This document shows positions 1-10,700 of a stretch of DNA of 64,000 nucleotides, piece after piece; position 1 is the first letter of the stretch; the number at the start of each line of letters is the position of its first letter. A model generated the notes under the pieces. It was not told the origin of the DNA. It made no database searches and saw only the letters and a list, made by a program, of their open reading frames with translations. Location of the stretch: contig NZ_JAVIWK010000001.1 in the NCBI RefSeq assembly GCF_034314165.1, positions 124,001 to 188,000 on the forward strand, in the 5' to 3' direction. This stretch comes from Pseudomonas sp. Bout1. Lineage in GTDB: Bacteria > Pseudomonadota > Gammaproteobacteria > Pseudomonadales > Pseudomonadaceae. A program made the position numbers and the translations under genes.

Positions 1-886
1 AAAAGTTGTACTCAAAGCTGTAATACAACTCCCCAATCGACGCTGTAAGCCCCAGCCGCTTGCCTTCCTCCTGCGCCCGCTCATAGGCCTGTTGATAACT
101 CAATTGCGTCACGCCCAATCGTTCGGCCGGTAACCCGCCACGTGCCTCATAGACACTGGCCTGAACCGGTGAAAACAACGAGACAGCGGGTTTGAACACC
201 TGGCTTGGCAAATTCATTGCCACGCTGCTGACTGCAATCGGCAACAACAACAACCAAAGCCACAGCCCGCCAGCGCGGTGCAGGTCGAAATTTAACCGGT
301 AAGCATGACCACCCTTGATCTTCCACGCAGTGGCCCACTTCCTCCAGAACGGTTTGCCCCTCGGCAGGGTCAGCCACAGCGCAATAAAGCAATCGAACAC
401 CCATGCAATAGCCACAAACCCCATCAGCCACAAGCCCCAATTTCCCGGCAGCGTCAGGTTGTAGTGAAACTCCAGAATGAACGGAATGAGATTCTCACGC
501 TGAAAGCAGCACGCGCCCCAAAAGCGCCGCCCCATTTCTTCACCACTGACCGGATCGAGATAGAAAACCTGGTTAGGCTCATCAAAGGGTTTGCCGGTCG
601 CTGGATCGTTTCGCGCAACTGCCGCCAACATAGCGGTATGACCGGTCTCTTGTGGATACTCCATGTACCAGACTTGCAGCTTGGGATGCTGCCCCTGCAG
701 GGTGTTCACCAGTTCACCTGGCGGTAATGCCGAACCCTTGGCTGTTGCTTCATAGAACTTGGGATTGAGCCATTCATCCAGCTCATGGTTAAACGCTAAA
801 AGGCTGCCCGTGATCCCCGCCATCATTAGAAACAACGCCGTCGCCAACCCGATATAGCGATGAAGTAAAACCAGCAATGCACGCAT
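1..886 (-). CDS. PepSY-associated transmembrane protein (3' end beyond the window)
   Basis: I translated this frame by hand from the ATG at 886 and found it open to the window edge, so the gene is partial (about 295 residues seen). It begins MRALLVLLHRYIGL, then a membrane helix and NHELDEWLNP, as in PepSY_TM proteins. Further helices lie near GLWLMGFVAIAWVF and LHRAGGLWLWLLLL. These four-helix inner-membrane proteins sit beside TonB-dependent siderophore receptors and are thought to help reduce or release iron from siderophores in the periplasm. It lies 71 bp downstream of the receptor gene on the same strand, so it is probably the last gene of that iron operon. The family call is firm; the reductase role is inferred from family knowledge. 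Confidence 0.88.
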   Translation of the reverse strand, partial: MRALLVLLHRYIGLATALFLMMAGITGSLLAFNHELDEWLNPKFYEATAKGSALPPGELVNTLQGQHPKLQVWYMEYPQETGHTAMLAAVARNDPATGKPFDEPNQVFYLDPVSGEEMGRRFWGACCFQRENLIPFILEFHYNLTLPGNWGLWLMGFVAIAWVFDCFIALWLTLPRGKPFWRKWATAWKIKGGHAYRLNFDLHRAGGLWLWLLLLPIAVSSVAMNLPSQVFKPAVSLFSPVQASVYEARGGLPAERLGVTQLSYQQAYERAQEEGKRLGLTASIGELYYSFEYNF

Positions 887-907
887 TAAATTTTCCTGCA
901 AAGACGA

Positions 908-941
908 CAAAGCCAGCGCCTGGAATCAGGAACTGGCTTTG
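908..941 (-). terminator. Intercistronic stem-loop between receptor and PepSY genes
   Basis: A perfect 9-bp inverted repeat (CAAAGCCAG ... CTGGCTTTG) lies between the receptor stop codon and the PepSY start. No clear U-run follows it on the minus strand, so it may be an mRNA-stabilising or attenuating hairpin rather than a full terminator. Confidence 0.4.
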
Positions 942-957
942 TATGAATCGAAAGGGG

Positions 958-3450
958 TTAGAACTGGTAGCTCACCGTCGCACTGACGTTGCGCTCTTCA
1001 CCCAAATAGCAGAAGTTCAGGCTGGCACACGACGCCACGTAAGACTCATTTGTCAGGTTATTGGCATTCAGGCGCACATCCACGCCCTTCAGGCCTACCT
1101 TGCCCAAGTCATAACCCATCGAGGCGTCAAATAGCGTGTAGGAAGGCACCTTCATGGAGTTCTCCGCATCCACCCAGCTGTAGCCGACGTAACGAACACC
1201 GCCACCGAGTCGAAGACCATCCAGGGCGCCGCTGTCGAATTTGTAGTCTGCCCACACCGAAGCCATATGGCGCGGCGCCTGGGTTGGCGAATTACCCTTG
1301 TTCTCGATCACGTTATCCGCAGTACTCAACGTGCTGACCATCGACTTCGAATACTCGATGTCTGTGAGGGTATAGCTGCCCAACACTTTGAGGTTGTCGG
1401 TCAACTGCATGTGCGCTTCCAGCTCCAGGCCCTGGGAGCGGACAGCGCCTACAGCGCGATAGAAATTTTCCTGCGGCAGCTTGGTCGCGAGATTTTCCTG
1501 ATCAATGCGGAACAATGATGCAGTGAACAAGTTGTCGGTACCCGGCGGCTGGTATTTCAAGCCCATCTCCCACTGGGTGCCATCGGTAGGCGCCAAGGGG
1601 TTGCCAGCACTGTCCGAATAGGAATTGGGGTTGAAGGATTCGGAATAACTGACGTACGGCGCAAGACCGTTATCAAACAGGTAAAGCGCTCCAGCCCGCC
1701 CAGTCAGCTTGGTACGTTTATCACTGATCTCAGTGCCCAACGGCCGTCCCGCTTCAGCAATGCGGTTTTCGTCGGAGGTTTCAACCCAGTCCTGACGCAG
1801 CCCGAGGGAGAACCGCCATTTGTCCATCTCAATCAGGTCCTGCAGGTAGACACCGGTCTGCTCAAGCCGACGCAGATAACTGGTTGGGCTGTAATAGCTG
1901 ATCTCGGCATTGCCGTACACCGGATTGAACGCATTGATTGGCGCAAGAGAGCCGCTGCTCCAGTCCACAACGGTTTTGCGCCGTTGATAATCCGCCCCCA
2001 TCAACACCGTATGCTTCGTCGCGCCGGTAAAAAATTCAGCCTGCAACATGTTGTCGATGATGAACGCATGCAGCTTCTCGTCACCGCCTGAGTAGTAGCG
2101 GTTCAACTCATTGCTGGTGGGCGTGGTCCACCCATAGGCATACACCTGATCCAGCCGAACCTTGGAATCCAAATACCGAAAGTTTTGCCGTGCGGTGAAA
2201 ACATCGTTGAAGCGATGCTCAAACTGGTAGCCGAACGACTGTTGATCACGCTTGTACCCGTCAATGCCGGGCTCGCCCTCAAAGAAGTGATTGGTGATCC
2301 GCTGGCCGTTACGCTGGTGCAACGCGCCATCTGCCGGCATGCCACCGTGATAGCCACCGTCAGGATCGTGCTGCAGATAAGCCTGGAGCGTGAGGGATGT
2401 GTCATCGGTAAAGTCGATGCTCAAGGTAGGCGCCAGCGCGTAGCGTTTTTCCTTGGCATGGTCGAACTGCGTGTCGGACTTGTCCGCAAGCCCGGTCAGT
2501 CGATAAGCAATACGTTTGTCGTCATCCACCGGCCCGCTGAAGTCGAAACCCATGCCTCGCTGCCCTTGCGAACCCATGGTGGCCTGCACTTGATGGTAAG
2601 GCTCAAACAACGGTTTCTTGCTGGTCAACGCCACCAGCCCACCCGGCGAGCTGCGTCCGTACAACACCGACGACGGGCCCTTGAGAATATCTACCCGCTC
2701 GAGGAAATACGGGTCCACCTGCATGGTGCTGTAGGTGCCGCTGTCCCCCATGGACTTCAAGCCGTCCAGGTAGATGTTATCCACCGAGCCGTCGTTGAAA
2801 CCACGCATCGCCACGTAGTCATAACGGTGAGTGGCGCCATACGGGTTGGTCAGCACCCCGGGGGTATAGCGCATTGCCTGGGCGACCGTTTGCGAGCCCT
2901 GGTCATCCATCTGCTCGCGAGTCACCACTGAAACTGTCTGGGATGTCTCCAGCAGCGCGGTACTGGTCTTGGTGGCGATCTGGCTGTGAGTCGCGTTATA
3001 GCCGTCCGTGCTGCCCAAGGCGTTACCGAGGGCGAAGCCTTTGATGTCGGTGGTTGGCAAGGTCAGCGCCTCGCTCTCGGGTGGCGCCTGCAATACGAAA
3101 CTTACGTCGTCCTGGGCTTGCGCCTGCAAACCCGACCCGTCGAGCAACCGGCTCAAGCCCTGTTCGGCAGAGTACTCACCGTGCAGCCCGGGAGACTGGC
3201 GGCCCTGAGTCTGCGCAGGCGTGCTGGAAAGGGTGATACCTGCCTGACGGGCAAACTGATTGAGCACATCGCTCAACGGGCCTGCCGGGATGTCGTAGCG
3301 CTGGCTGATGCGCTCGACCCCGCTGTCAGCCGCGACGCCGGCCACCGGCAGCAAGCCGATCCCCATCGTGGTCGATAGCAGCGCTGCACGTACGGCTTTA
3401 CCGAGCAAAGGGCAGGAAGAGGGTGATTTACTGAAAAAACGCACAGTCAT
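958..3450 (-). CDS. TonB-dependent ferrisiderophore receptor with N-terminal signalling (STN) domain, FhuA/FiuA type
   Basis: 830 residues. A signal peptide (about 1-41) is followed by an STN/secretin signalling domain (about 50-120; GPLSDVLNQFARQAGI), the plug domain (about 155-260; ERVDILKGPSSVLYGR, SPGGLV) and a 22-strand barrel ending in an aromatic terminus (SATVSYQF). It imports an iron-siderophore complex across the outer membrane using TonB energy. The STN domain reports occupancy to the FecR-type anti-sigma factor encoded just upstream. Plug and barrel look like the ferrichrome/hydroxamate receptors (FhuA, FiuA), but the exact siderophore cannot be read from the sequence. Expression probably depends on the adjacent sigma factor. 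Full length for the family. Confidence 0.93.
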   Translation of the reverse strand: MTVRFFSKSPSSCPLLGKAVRAALLSTTMGIGLLPVAGVAADSGVERISQRYDIPAGPLSDVLNQFARQAGITLSSTPAQTQGRQSPGLHGEYSAEQGLSRLLDGSGLQAQAQDDVSFVLQAPPESEALTLPTTDIKGFALGNALGSTDGYNATHSQIATKTSTALLETSQTVSVVTREQMDDQGSQTVAQAMRYTPGVLTNPYGATHRYDYVAMRGFNDGSVDNIYLDGLKSMGDSGTYSTMQVDPYFLERVDILKGPSSVLYGRSSPGGLVALTSKKPLFEPYHQVQATMGSQGQRGMGFDFSGPVDDDKRIAYRLTGLADKSDTQFDHAKEKRYALAPTLSIDFTDDTSLTLQAYLQHDPDGGYHGGMPADGALHQRNGQRITNHFFEGEPGIDGYKRDQQSFGYQFEHRFNDVFTARQNFRYLDSKVRLDQVYAYGWTTPTSNELNRYYSGGDEKLHAFIIDNMLQAEFFTGATKHTVLMGADYQRRKTVVDWSSGSLAPINAFNPVYGNAEISYYSPTSYLRRLEQTGVYLQDLIEMDKWRFSLGLRQDWVETSDENRIAEAGRPLGTEISDKRTKLTGRAGALYLFDNGLAPYVSYSESFNPNSYSDSAGNPLAPTDGTQWEMGLKYQPPGTDNLFTASLFRIDQENLATKLPQENFYRAVGAVRSQGLELEAHMQLTDNLKVLGSYTLTDIEYSKSMVSTLSTADNVIENKGNSPTQAPRHMASVWADYKFDSGALDGLRLGGGVRYVGYSWVDAENSMKVPSYTLFDASMGYDLGKVGLKGVDVRLNANNLTNESYVASCASLNFCYLGEERNVSATVSYQF

Positions 3451-3536
3451 TATCGAGATCCGTAGAGGTCGCTGAAGGCAGATTGAATTGCTTACTGTCT
3501 AAGCCGAACTCACGGAAAAAAGCCGCCAAAAATAAA

Positions 3537-4520
3537 TCAGGCCTGACGCTCCAGGCTCACCCACCAGCGAGTGCGATAGCGCAGGCGTACAGGCAGCGTC
3601 TGTGGCAGGATCGCCAACAGCTTTTCAGTGTCTTCCAGGCGAAAAACACCAGACAAGCGCAAGTCTGCGATATCACTTGAACAACCCAGATAACCATGAC
3701 GATAGCGCCCCACTTCCGCCAGGAAGTCGGCAAGACGCATGTTGCGGGTGACGATCAAGCCGTCGGCCCAAGCGCCTGTATCCATATCTGCAGGCGGCGC
3801 CAGAACGGCCTCGTTCTGACGGACCAGGTAGCTTTCTCCTGCATGCACTTGAGTGAACAGGCCGTCGGTCGTATGCGGTGAATGAATTGCCACGTTGCCT
3901 GACGCGACGCTCAAGCGTGTGCAATCACCTTCCTGACGCACCACAAAGCGCCCGTCGATACCTTCGAACAAACCATGGCGGGTGCGAACCAGCAGCGGTG
4001 CAGGCGCAGGGGCGCCGCAGGTCACCAGGATTTCACCGCGTACCAACGTGATCAAGCGTTGCCGTGGGTTGAAGTCCAGGTTCACTGCGCTGTCGGTATT
4101 GAGCTGCAGGCGTGTGCCATCCGGCAGTTGCACGCTACGGCGTTCGCCAGTGGTGGTGGCCAGGTCTGAGGTCCAGCGCTGCCAGCCGGTGACGTCTCGG
4201 CTGACCCATGCCGCCGAACCTATCAACAGAACGCCGGACAAAACCTTCAGCGCTTGCCGACGACCAAGGCGCTGGGCACTGTTCTCCAGCGCCACATGGG
4301 CGCCGGGAATTGCCGCCAACTGGCTGCTCAACTCATGTTGCAGCGCCTGCACGCGCTGCCAGGCCAGCTCGTGTTCATGATGTGCCTCGCGCCAGTGCTC
4401 GCATTGCGCCTTCAGGCGCACGTTCGCGCGATTGTTACGCAGGCGCAGCATCCAGCTGATGGCCTGCTTGACCACCTGCGGGTCGGGCCCGGAGCGCACC
4501 GCGCTATCCATCGCAGTCAT
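3537..4520 (-). CDS. FecR-family anti-sigma/sigma regulator
   Basis: 327 residues. The N-terminal cytoplasmic part (about 1-85) carries the DUF4880-type anti-sigma region with AISWMLRLRNN and a Trp-rich stretch. One transmembrane helix lies near 90-107 (LKVLSGVLLIGSAAWVS). The periplasmic FecR domain contains GERRSVQLPDGTRLQLN, VRGEI and a Secretin/TonB-like tail. It holds the ECF sigma factor inactive until the receptor's STN domain signals that siderophore is bound. Its start overlaps the sigma-factor stop (ATGA), so the two are translationally coupled. An in-frame alternative ATG lies three codons downstream. Confidence 0.92.
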   Translation of the reverse strand: MTAMDSAVRSGPDPQVVKQAISWMLRLRNNRANVRLKAQCEHWREAHHEHELAWQRVQALQHELSSQLAAIPGAHVALENSAQRLGRRQALKVLSGVLLIGSAAWVSRDVTGWQRWTSDLATTTGERRSVQLPDGTRLQLNTDSAVNLDFNPRQRLITLVRGEILVTCGAPAPAPLLVRTRHGLFEGIDGRFVVRQEGDCTRLSVASGNVAIHSPHTTDGLFTQVHAGESYLVRQNEAVLAPPADMDTGAWADGLIVTRNMRLADFLAEVGRYRHGYLGCSSDIADLRLSGVFRLEDTEKLLAILPQTLPVRLRYRTRWWVSLERQA

Positions 4521-5017
4521 GCCTCATACCGCAGCACATAACAGTGGTACAGCGCCTCGGCCACATATCGCTCCACCGAGCGCAATGACACGCCCATCTG
4601 CTGTGCAATCTGCTTGTAGGTCATCCCGTCGCACTGAGCCAATAGAAACGCCTTGCGCACCTTGGGCTGGAGTCCGTCCAGAAGCCGGGCGATGGACTCC
4701 AGCAATTCCAGAATCAACGCACGCGCTTCTACGCTCGGTGACATGGCCTCGGGCAAATGGGCAATGGACTCCAGATAAGCCCGCTCGATTTCTTCGCGCC
4801 GCCAGTGATCAATCACCAAGCCCCGGGCGATGGTGCGCAAGAAGGCGCGGGGCGCCTTGAGCTCGAAGCGTTCGGTTTTTTGCAGCAGGCGCACGAACGT
4901 GTCCTGGGCCAGGTCCGCAGCATCCGCGGCATTGCCCAGACGGCTGCGCAGCCATGTGTTGAGCCAGCCATGATGGCTGCTGTAAAGCGTCTGTACTGCG
5001 AACTCTGAAGAGGGCAT
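4517..5017 (-). CDS. ECF sigma factor, FecI family (iron-starvation sigma)
   Basis: 166 residues, the usual size for FecI-type sigma factors. Sigma region 2 is seen around residues 10-75 (DAADLAQDTFVRLL, RAFLRTIARGLVIDHWRR). Region 4 is at about 105-160 (KAFLLAQCDGMTYKQIAQ, GVSLRSVERYVAEAL). It directs RNA polymerase to the promoter of the adjacent receptor gene. It forms a cell-surface signalling trio with the FecR protein and the STN-domain receptor. A Fur-like box lies 29-47 bp upstream of the start, consistent with repression by iron. Confidence 0.94.
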   Translation of the reverse strand: MPSSEFAVQTLYSSHHGWLNTWLRSRLGNAADAADLAQDTFVRLLQKTERFELKAPRAFLRTIARGLVIDHWRREEIERAYLESIAHLPEAMSPSVEARALILELLESIARLLDGLQPKVRKAFLLAQCDGMTYKQIAQQMGVSLRSVERYVAEALYHCYVLRYEA

Positions 5018-5045
5018 TCACACGGCCTGGCAAAGCGTCACAAAT

Positions 5046-5064
5046 GATAATTAGTCGCATTGTC
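5046..5064 (-). promoter_or_regulatory. Fur-box-like operator upstream of the ECF sigma gene
   Basis: Read on the minus strand, the 19-mer GACAATGCGACTAATTATC matches the Fur consensus GATAATGATAATCATTATC at 14 of 19 positions by hand count. It sits just in front of the FecI-type gene, where a Fur site is expected. Confidence 0.6.
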
Positions 5065-5296
5065 GGCAACGCTGAAAATTTTTGCAACTCCCGACCTCAG
5101 ATGGCTACCGCTGGTCGGCTTCTGACGCAAAAAGAGGATGCTTCTCACAAATCTCTAAGATTTATCCTGACGTGGCCGACAGCCTGACGAGCCATGCGTG
5201 CACCGAAATAGAGCAGTCTCAGAGTCTGCCTATACCGTTACATGGAATGTTGCATCCGGCACGCTCACCCCCTTTTGGCAAAAAGAAGTCAATGAA

Positions 5297-7177
5297 ATGA
5301 ATCTTAAGTTCAGTCATAAAATTCTGTTGGCCGCGTCAGGCGTCGTGGTTCTGGCCTTCGCGTTATTCACGTTCTACAACGACTATCTGCAGCGCAATAC
5401 CATCCGGCAGAACCTGGAGTCGTCCATTCAGCAATCCGGTGAACTCACCGCCAGCAGTGTGCAGAACTGGCTCAGTGGCCGGGTACTGGTACTGGAAAGC
5501 CTGGCGCAAAATGTGGCCCATCAAGGCAGCGCTGCCGATCTGCCGGGGTTGGTCGACCAATCGGCATTTACCTCCAACTTCCAGTTCACCTACGTCGGTT
5601 CCACCAATGGTGTGTTCACCCAACGGCCCGACGCCAAAATGCCCGATGGCTACGACCCACGTCAGCGTCCCTGGTACAAACAGGCCGTGGCCGCCGACAA
5701 GACCATGCTCACGCCGCCCTACATGGCAGCGGTGGGTGGGCTGATCGTGACCATCGCCATGCCCGTGAAAAAGAATGGTGAATTGCTTGGCGTGGTTGGC
5801 GGTGACCTGAGCCTGCAAACCCTGGTGAAGATCATCAACTCGGTGGACTTCGGCGGCATTGGCCACGCGTTCCTGGTCAGTGGTGATGGCCAGGTAATCG
5901 TCAGCCCGGACCAGGACCAGGTGATGAAAAACCTCAAGGACATCTATCCGAGCACGAATGTGCGCATCGAGAAGGTCAATCAGGAAGTCGTCCTCAATGG
6001 CCAGGAACGGATTCTGTCCTTCACCCCGATCAGCGGGTTGCCGAACGCCGACTGGTACATCGGCCTGTCGATCGACAAAGACAAAGCCTACGCACCGCTG
6101 GGCAAGTTCCGCACCTCGGCGTTGATCGCCATGTTCATTGCGGTCGCCGCCATCGCAGTCTTCTTGAGCCTGCTGATCCAAGTCTTGATGCGCCCGCTCG
6201 CCACCATGGGCCGCGCCATGCAGGACATTGCCCAGGGTGAAGGTGACCTGACCCGCCGCCTGACCGTGGAAAGCAAAGATGAATTCGGTGATTTGGGCAG
6301 TGCTTTCAACCAATTCGTCGAGCGTATTCACGCGTCAATTTCCGAAGTTTCCTCGGCTACTCGCCAGGTGCATGACCTGTCCCAGCGGGTAATGGCCTCC
6401 TCCAACGCCTCGATTGTCGGCTCCGACGAACAGAGCGCCCGCACCAACAGCGTGGCCGCGGCGATCAATGAGCTGGGGGCCGCCACTCAAGAAATCGCGC
6501 GCAACGCCGCCGACGCTTCGCAACACGCCAGTGGTGCCAGCGAGCAGGCCGATGACGGTCGCAAGGTGGTGGAGAAAACCATCTTGGCGATGTCGGAACT
6601 GTCGCAAAAAATCAGCCTGTCCTGCACGCAGATCGAAACCCTGAATGCCAGCACCGACAACATCGGCCACATCCTGGATGTGATTAAAGGCATCTCCCAG
6701 CAAACCAACCTGCTGGCTCTAAACGCCGCGATTGAAGCGGCGCGCGCCGGTGAAGCCGGGCGTGGGTTTGCCGTAGTGGCCGATGAAGTGCGCAACCTGG
6801 CGCACCGCACCCAGGAATCGGCGGAAGAGATCCATAAAATGATCACCTCGCTGCAGATTGGCTCACGCGAGGCGGTGACCACGATGAACGCCAGCCAGAC
6901 CTCCAGTGAAGAAAGCGTCGAGGTCGCCAACCAGGCCGGTGAGCGCCTGGTCAGCGTGACTCAGCGCATCGTCGAGATCGACGGGATGAACCAGTCGGTA
7001 GCGGCCGCCACCGAAGAGCAGACCGCCGTGGTAGAAACCCTCAACGTCGACATCAACCAGATCAACCTGCTGAACCAGCAGGGCGTGGCCAACCTTAACG
7101 AAACCTTGAAGGATTGCGACGCGTTGTCTCAACAGGCCAACAGGCTGAAGCAGTTGGTCGACAGCTTCAAAATCTGA
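5297..7177 (+). CDS. Methyl-accepting chemotaxis protein with dCACHE sensor, PctA/PctB/CtaA-like (amino acids)
   Basis: 626 residues from the ATG at 5297; an upstream in-frame start at 5198 would add 33 residues without membrane character. Layout: TM1 about 8-28, periplasmic dCACHE domain about 35-265, TM2 about 270-292, HAMP about 295-345, and the MA signalling domain to the end with the conserved hairpin tip ([20 protein letters not shown] equivalent). The sensor contains [13 protein letters not shown] and a later GGD. These match the amino-acid-binding dCACHE motif (Y..R.RPWY ... D) of P. aeruginosa PctA. It therefore probably detects L-amino acids and signals to CheA. It stands alone and is followed by a REPIN-like element. 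Confidence 0.92.
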   Translation: MNLKFSHKILLAASGVVVLAFALFTFYNDYLQRNTIRQNLESSIQQSGELTASSVQNWLSGRVLVLESLAQNVAHQGSAADLPGLVDQSAFTSNFQFTYVGSTNGVFTQRPDAKMPDGYDPRQRPWYKQAVAADKTMLTPPYMAAVGGLIVTIAMPVKKNGELLGVVGGDLSLQTLVKIINSVDFGGIGHAFLVSGDGQVIVSPDQDQVMKNLKDIYPSTNVRIEKVNQEVVLNGQERILSFTPISGLPNADWYIGLSIDKDKAYAPLGKFRTSALIAMFIAVAAIAVFLSLLIQVLMRPLATMGRAMQDIAQGEGDLTRRLTVESKDEFGDLGSAFNQFVERIHASISEVSSATRQVHDLSQRVMASSNASIVGSDEQSARTNSVAAAINELGAATQEIARNAADASQHASGASEQADDGRKVVEKTILAMSELSQKISLSCTQIETLNASTDNIGHILDVIKGISQQTNLLALNAAIEAARAGEAGRGFAVVADEVRNLAHRTQESAEEIHKMITSLQIGSREAVTTMNASQTSSEESVEVANQAGERLVSVTQRIVEIDGMNQSVAAATEEQTAVVETLNVDINQINLLNQQGVANLNETLKDCDALSQQANRLKQLVDSFKI

Positions 7178-7187
7178 TTGATGAACT

Positions 7188-7288
7188 TGTAGGCGCAAGC
7201 TTGCGCGTGAAGAACCTCGACGATAACGCGGTGCTATCAGACAGCCCCGTGTTGCCTGTACGTTTTTCGCGAGCAAGCTCGCTCCACA
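7188..7288. repeat. REP doublet (REPIN-like) palindromic element
   Basis: Two inverted REP-like units, TGTAGGCGCAAGCTTGCGCG at one end and GCGAGCAAGCTCGCTCCACA at the other, about 100 bp in total. It lies between the convergent ends of the chemoreceptor gene and the mgoD-like gene. It resembles the element at 17912-18011, so it belongs to a dispersed family. Confidence 0.75.
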
Positions 7289-7289
7289 G

Positions 7290-7745
7290 TTAAGGTTGGG
7301 CAAACATCCCTTGCACATTCTCCAGTGCGTTGTCGGCAAATGCCTGGACGAACTGCTCAAACCCTCTGGCACCCGCGTCAACCGGTTCGGCGATGATCGT
7401 CCAGGTCACCCTTGAACAGCCTTCCCCCGAAGCCTCCACACTCATGGCTGCCCACAGCCGGGCCACGCCGAGGGTGTTGTAAATCGTCGTCCAGGTCATC
7501 TGCATGGCCTGTTCGTCCCGGCTGTTGAGTTGCTCCACCACCAGGTTTCCATCGTTGAAAAACTTCTTGCGCAGGCACCCTGCGCCCGTGCCAGTCATTT
7601 CGATGCGGGACAAGGCCGGGATAAATTTATCAAAGCCAGCAAAGTCACCGACCACCGCCCACGCACGCGCGGCATTACAGGCAACCACCACTGAAGACAC
7701 CACGGGCTTGGCGCAAGGATTGTGAATCAACGTATCGGGTTTCAT
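7290..7745 (-). CDS. mgoD: SRPBCC (polyketide cyclase/START-like) protein, MgoD/PvfD-like
   Basis: 151 residues with an SRPBCC fold pattern: an N-terminal strand (VVSSVVVACNAARAWAVVGDFAG), central strands around WTTIYNTLG, and a C-terminal helix (FEQFVQAFADNALENVQGMF). No catalytic residues are obvious. It starts 25 bp after the NRPS gene stop and is the last gene of a four-gene operon. In P. syringae and P. entomophila the equivalent gene (mgoD, pvfD) is annotated as a polyketide cyclase or lipid-transport-like protein; its exact step is not known to me. The symbol rests on operon order plus family, not on alignment. Confidence 0.8.
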   Translation of the reverse strand: MKPDTLIHNPCAKPVVSSVVVACNAARAWAVVGDFAGFDKFIPALSRIEMTGTGAGCLRKKFFNDGNLVVEQLNSRDEQAMQMTWTTIYNTLGVARLWAAMSVEASGEGCSRVTWTIIAEPVDAGARGFEQFVQAFADNALENVQGMFAQP

Positions 7746-7770
7746 AAGGTTTTCCTTTGGTTGTTCCTGA

Positions 7771-10700
7771 TCACAGGAAGCCGATGCTTTTGAGGTATTC
7801 GCAGCCCTTGCGTAACAACGCCGGGGTTTTCTCGGGGTAGCGCGCGCCCATCTGCTCTACGCCACGCCGTGTGTTGTCATGGCGGATCAACGAGGTATCG
7901 CCGATGTCCTCGCCGAAGCCATTGAGGTAAAAACCCAGCACGGCGAACAACGCGTTGCGGCTGTCCACCGTGTGCAGGTGACGTTGCCACTGGGCGACAC
8001 TCACCAATTCGAAGGCATGACCGGCCTGGCGAAATGCATCGACGTAGGATTCCCAGCTCAAGGGTTGCGGATTGTGCAGGTTGAACACGCAACCCTGCGG
8101 TTCGCAGCGACTGCTGTGAAACGCAACAAACCGCGCGAGAAAGTCCACGGGCATCAAGTCAAAGTCCAGCTTAAGGTGGGGCATCAGGCCCAGTTGCAGC
8201 GAGCCTTTGAGCATCAACATCAGGCGATTTTTCTGTGGCTCGCAGACACCGTTGCGGCTGTTGAAGCTGATGTTCCCGGGGCGGTGGATATTGACCCAGG
8301 CACCTTGCTCGGCCGCACGCCCGAGGAGGCGCTCCGCGACCCATTTGGACAGGTTATAGCCATTTTGGATGTAGAGCGGTGGCGTGGCGGCGGCGGGCGT
8401 TTCGAGTACATGGCCCTGGGCATCGACACTACTGGCCGCCGACAGCGTCGAGATAAAATTGAAGACTTTTTTGCTCCCGGTTTCACACAGGCGCAGGCAT
8501 TCGAGCACCGGCTCGACGTTGTCCTTGGCCAGCGTGGCGTAATCCATCACATGATTGACGTGGGCAGCGTTGTGCACCAGCACGCCGAACTGTCCGGCGA
8601 GGTACTCATAGGTCTCACTCGACAGGCCAAGGCGCGGCTGACTGATGTCGGCGGCATACACCCGCACCCGGCTCAGGTCCAGGTGTTCCAGGTGATACTC
8701 GCGCAGCGCTTCGGCAAACCGCTCAGTCGCGCACTGCCCGGGCCGTTCGCGTACCAGGCACGCCACCTCAAGTGCACCGCCGGCCAGTAATGCCTCGACA
8801 AAATGCACCCCGAGAAAACTGTTGGCCCCGGTCACGATCACGTTACGGGGCTCACCAGCCTGAGCGGTTGGTAGTGGTTGTACGCCCAGCTCACGCATGG
8901 CGTCCCGGGTTGCCTGGCTGGTCGGGGCATCGGCTGGCGGCCCGTCGCCCATCAGCGTGGCCAGTGTGCTGACCGTGGGTCTTGCAAAAAACCGCCCGAG
9001 GGAGAGGCTGCAGCCGAACTGCTCGCGGATACGCAGCAGCATCGTCGACAACAGGATCGAATGACCACCGAGGTTGAAGAAGCTGTCGTGCATCGACAGC
9101 TGCGTGAGCGGCACGTCCAGCAACTCGCTCCAGAGCTTGAGCAACTGCACTTGCATCGGCGTGTGCGGTTCACCGTGCTGGATGGTTGGCAGCGGTTGAG
9201 TCGGTAACGCAAGCAATGCATGCCGGTCGATCTTTGCGTTGTGGTTGCACGGCAAGCTCGCAAGCTCCGTGCACAGGGTTGGCTGCTGATAGTCCGGCAG
9301 CGCCTGCCGGGCATACTGCTGGAGTGCAGCCAGGGCGCCCCGAGCCTTGGGCTGCGCGACAAAGGCCAGGATCCGCCGATCACGGTCAATCACCACGGCC
9401 ACCTGGCGAAACAGCTGACTGCTGCGCAGGCATTGTTCGATCTCTTGCGGTTCGACCCGCAAGCCACGGATCTTCACTTGCTGATCCCGGCGCCCGCCCA
9501 GCTCGATGCCGTTTTCCGTCCACTTCGCCAGGTCGCCGCTGCGGTAGGCGCGCAAGGACTGGCCGTCCGGCAGCACCAGTTCGACAAAATGCTCGGCGGT
9601 CTGCCCAGGCTGGTTCAGGTAACCAAGGCTGACACCCGGGCCGACGATGTACAGCTCGCCCAACACCTGCTCATCCACCGGTTGTAGTTGTTCATCGAGG
9701 ATCAGCACCTGGCTGTTGGCGATCGGCATACCGACGTTGCGATTGCTATCGCCTGGCTGCAACGTGCGGTGGGTCACCAGCACGGTGGCTTCGGTGGGCC
9801 CGTAGAAGTTGTGCAAGCGGCACTGTCCCGCCAGCCGTTCGATGACATTGGGTTCGCACACCTCACCTCCGGTTATCAGATGCGCCAGGCCCATGGACTG
9901 ACCCAGCGGCAGGATGCTCAGTAACGCCGGCGGCAGGAAGGCATGCGTAACGCGTTGGCGATGGATCAGCTCCACCAGTTGCTGCGGGTCGCGTCGCTGG
10001 TCCTCACTGGGCACGATCAATTCGGCACCCGCGATCAGGCACGGGAAGATATCAATCAGGGACGAGTCAAAACTCAAGGACGAGAATTGCAAGGCCCGGC
10101 TGTGCTCGTCCAGTTGTACATGGGCACCGAACCACGCGGTGAAATGGGCCAGGTTGTGCTGACTGAGCAGCACGCCTTTGGGGTGGCCGGCAGTGCCTGA
10201 GGTGTGGAGCACCATGCATGGGGCATCCATGGATGGGCGCTGGCGCATTAGCGCTGCGTTGTCGTGAGTGTCGAGGGTGCTGACATCCACTGCAGCAAAA
10301 CCATCGCGCAGTGGGTGCTTGCCATCATCCAGCAGCACCGAGACGCCGGCGTTTTCCAGCATGGCCTGCTGGCGTTGCAGCGGGTGGCCCGGCTCCAGCG
10401 GCAAGTACACCGCGCCGCAGCCCAGCACTGCAAGGATGCTGGCGTACAGCTCCAGCGACTTACCCAGGCAGACGCCAATCACCGGTGGTGTATCGAGGGG
10501 CCCAAGCAGAGGCCACAGGCGTTGCTGGATCGCCAGGCTCTTGCGATGCAAATGTTGATAAGTCAGCCCATTGCCGGCGATGTTCAGGGCCGGGCGGTGG
10601 GCGAAGGTTCTAAGGCTGTTTTCCAGGCGCTCGATCATAGGTACCTGGCTTTGTTGCTGCAGCGCCAGGTCGGTGGTCTGGTTAAAGCGATGCAGGTACG

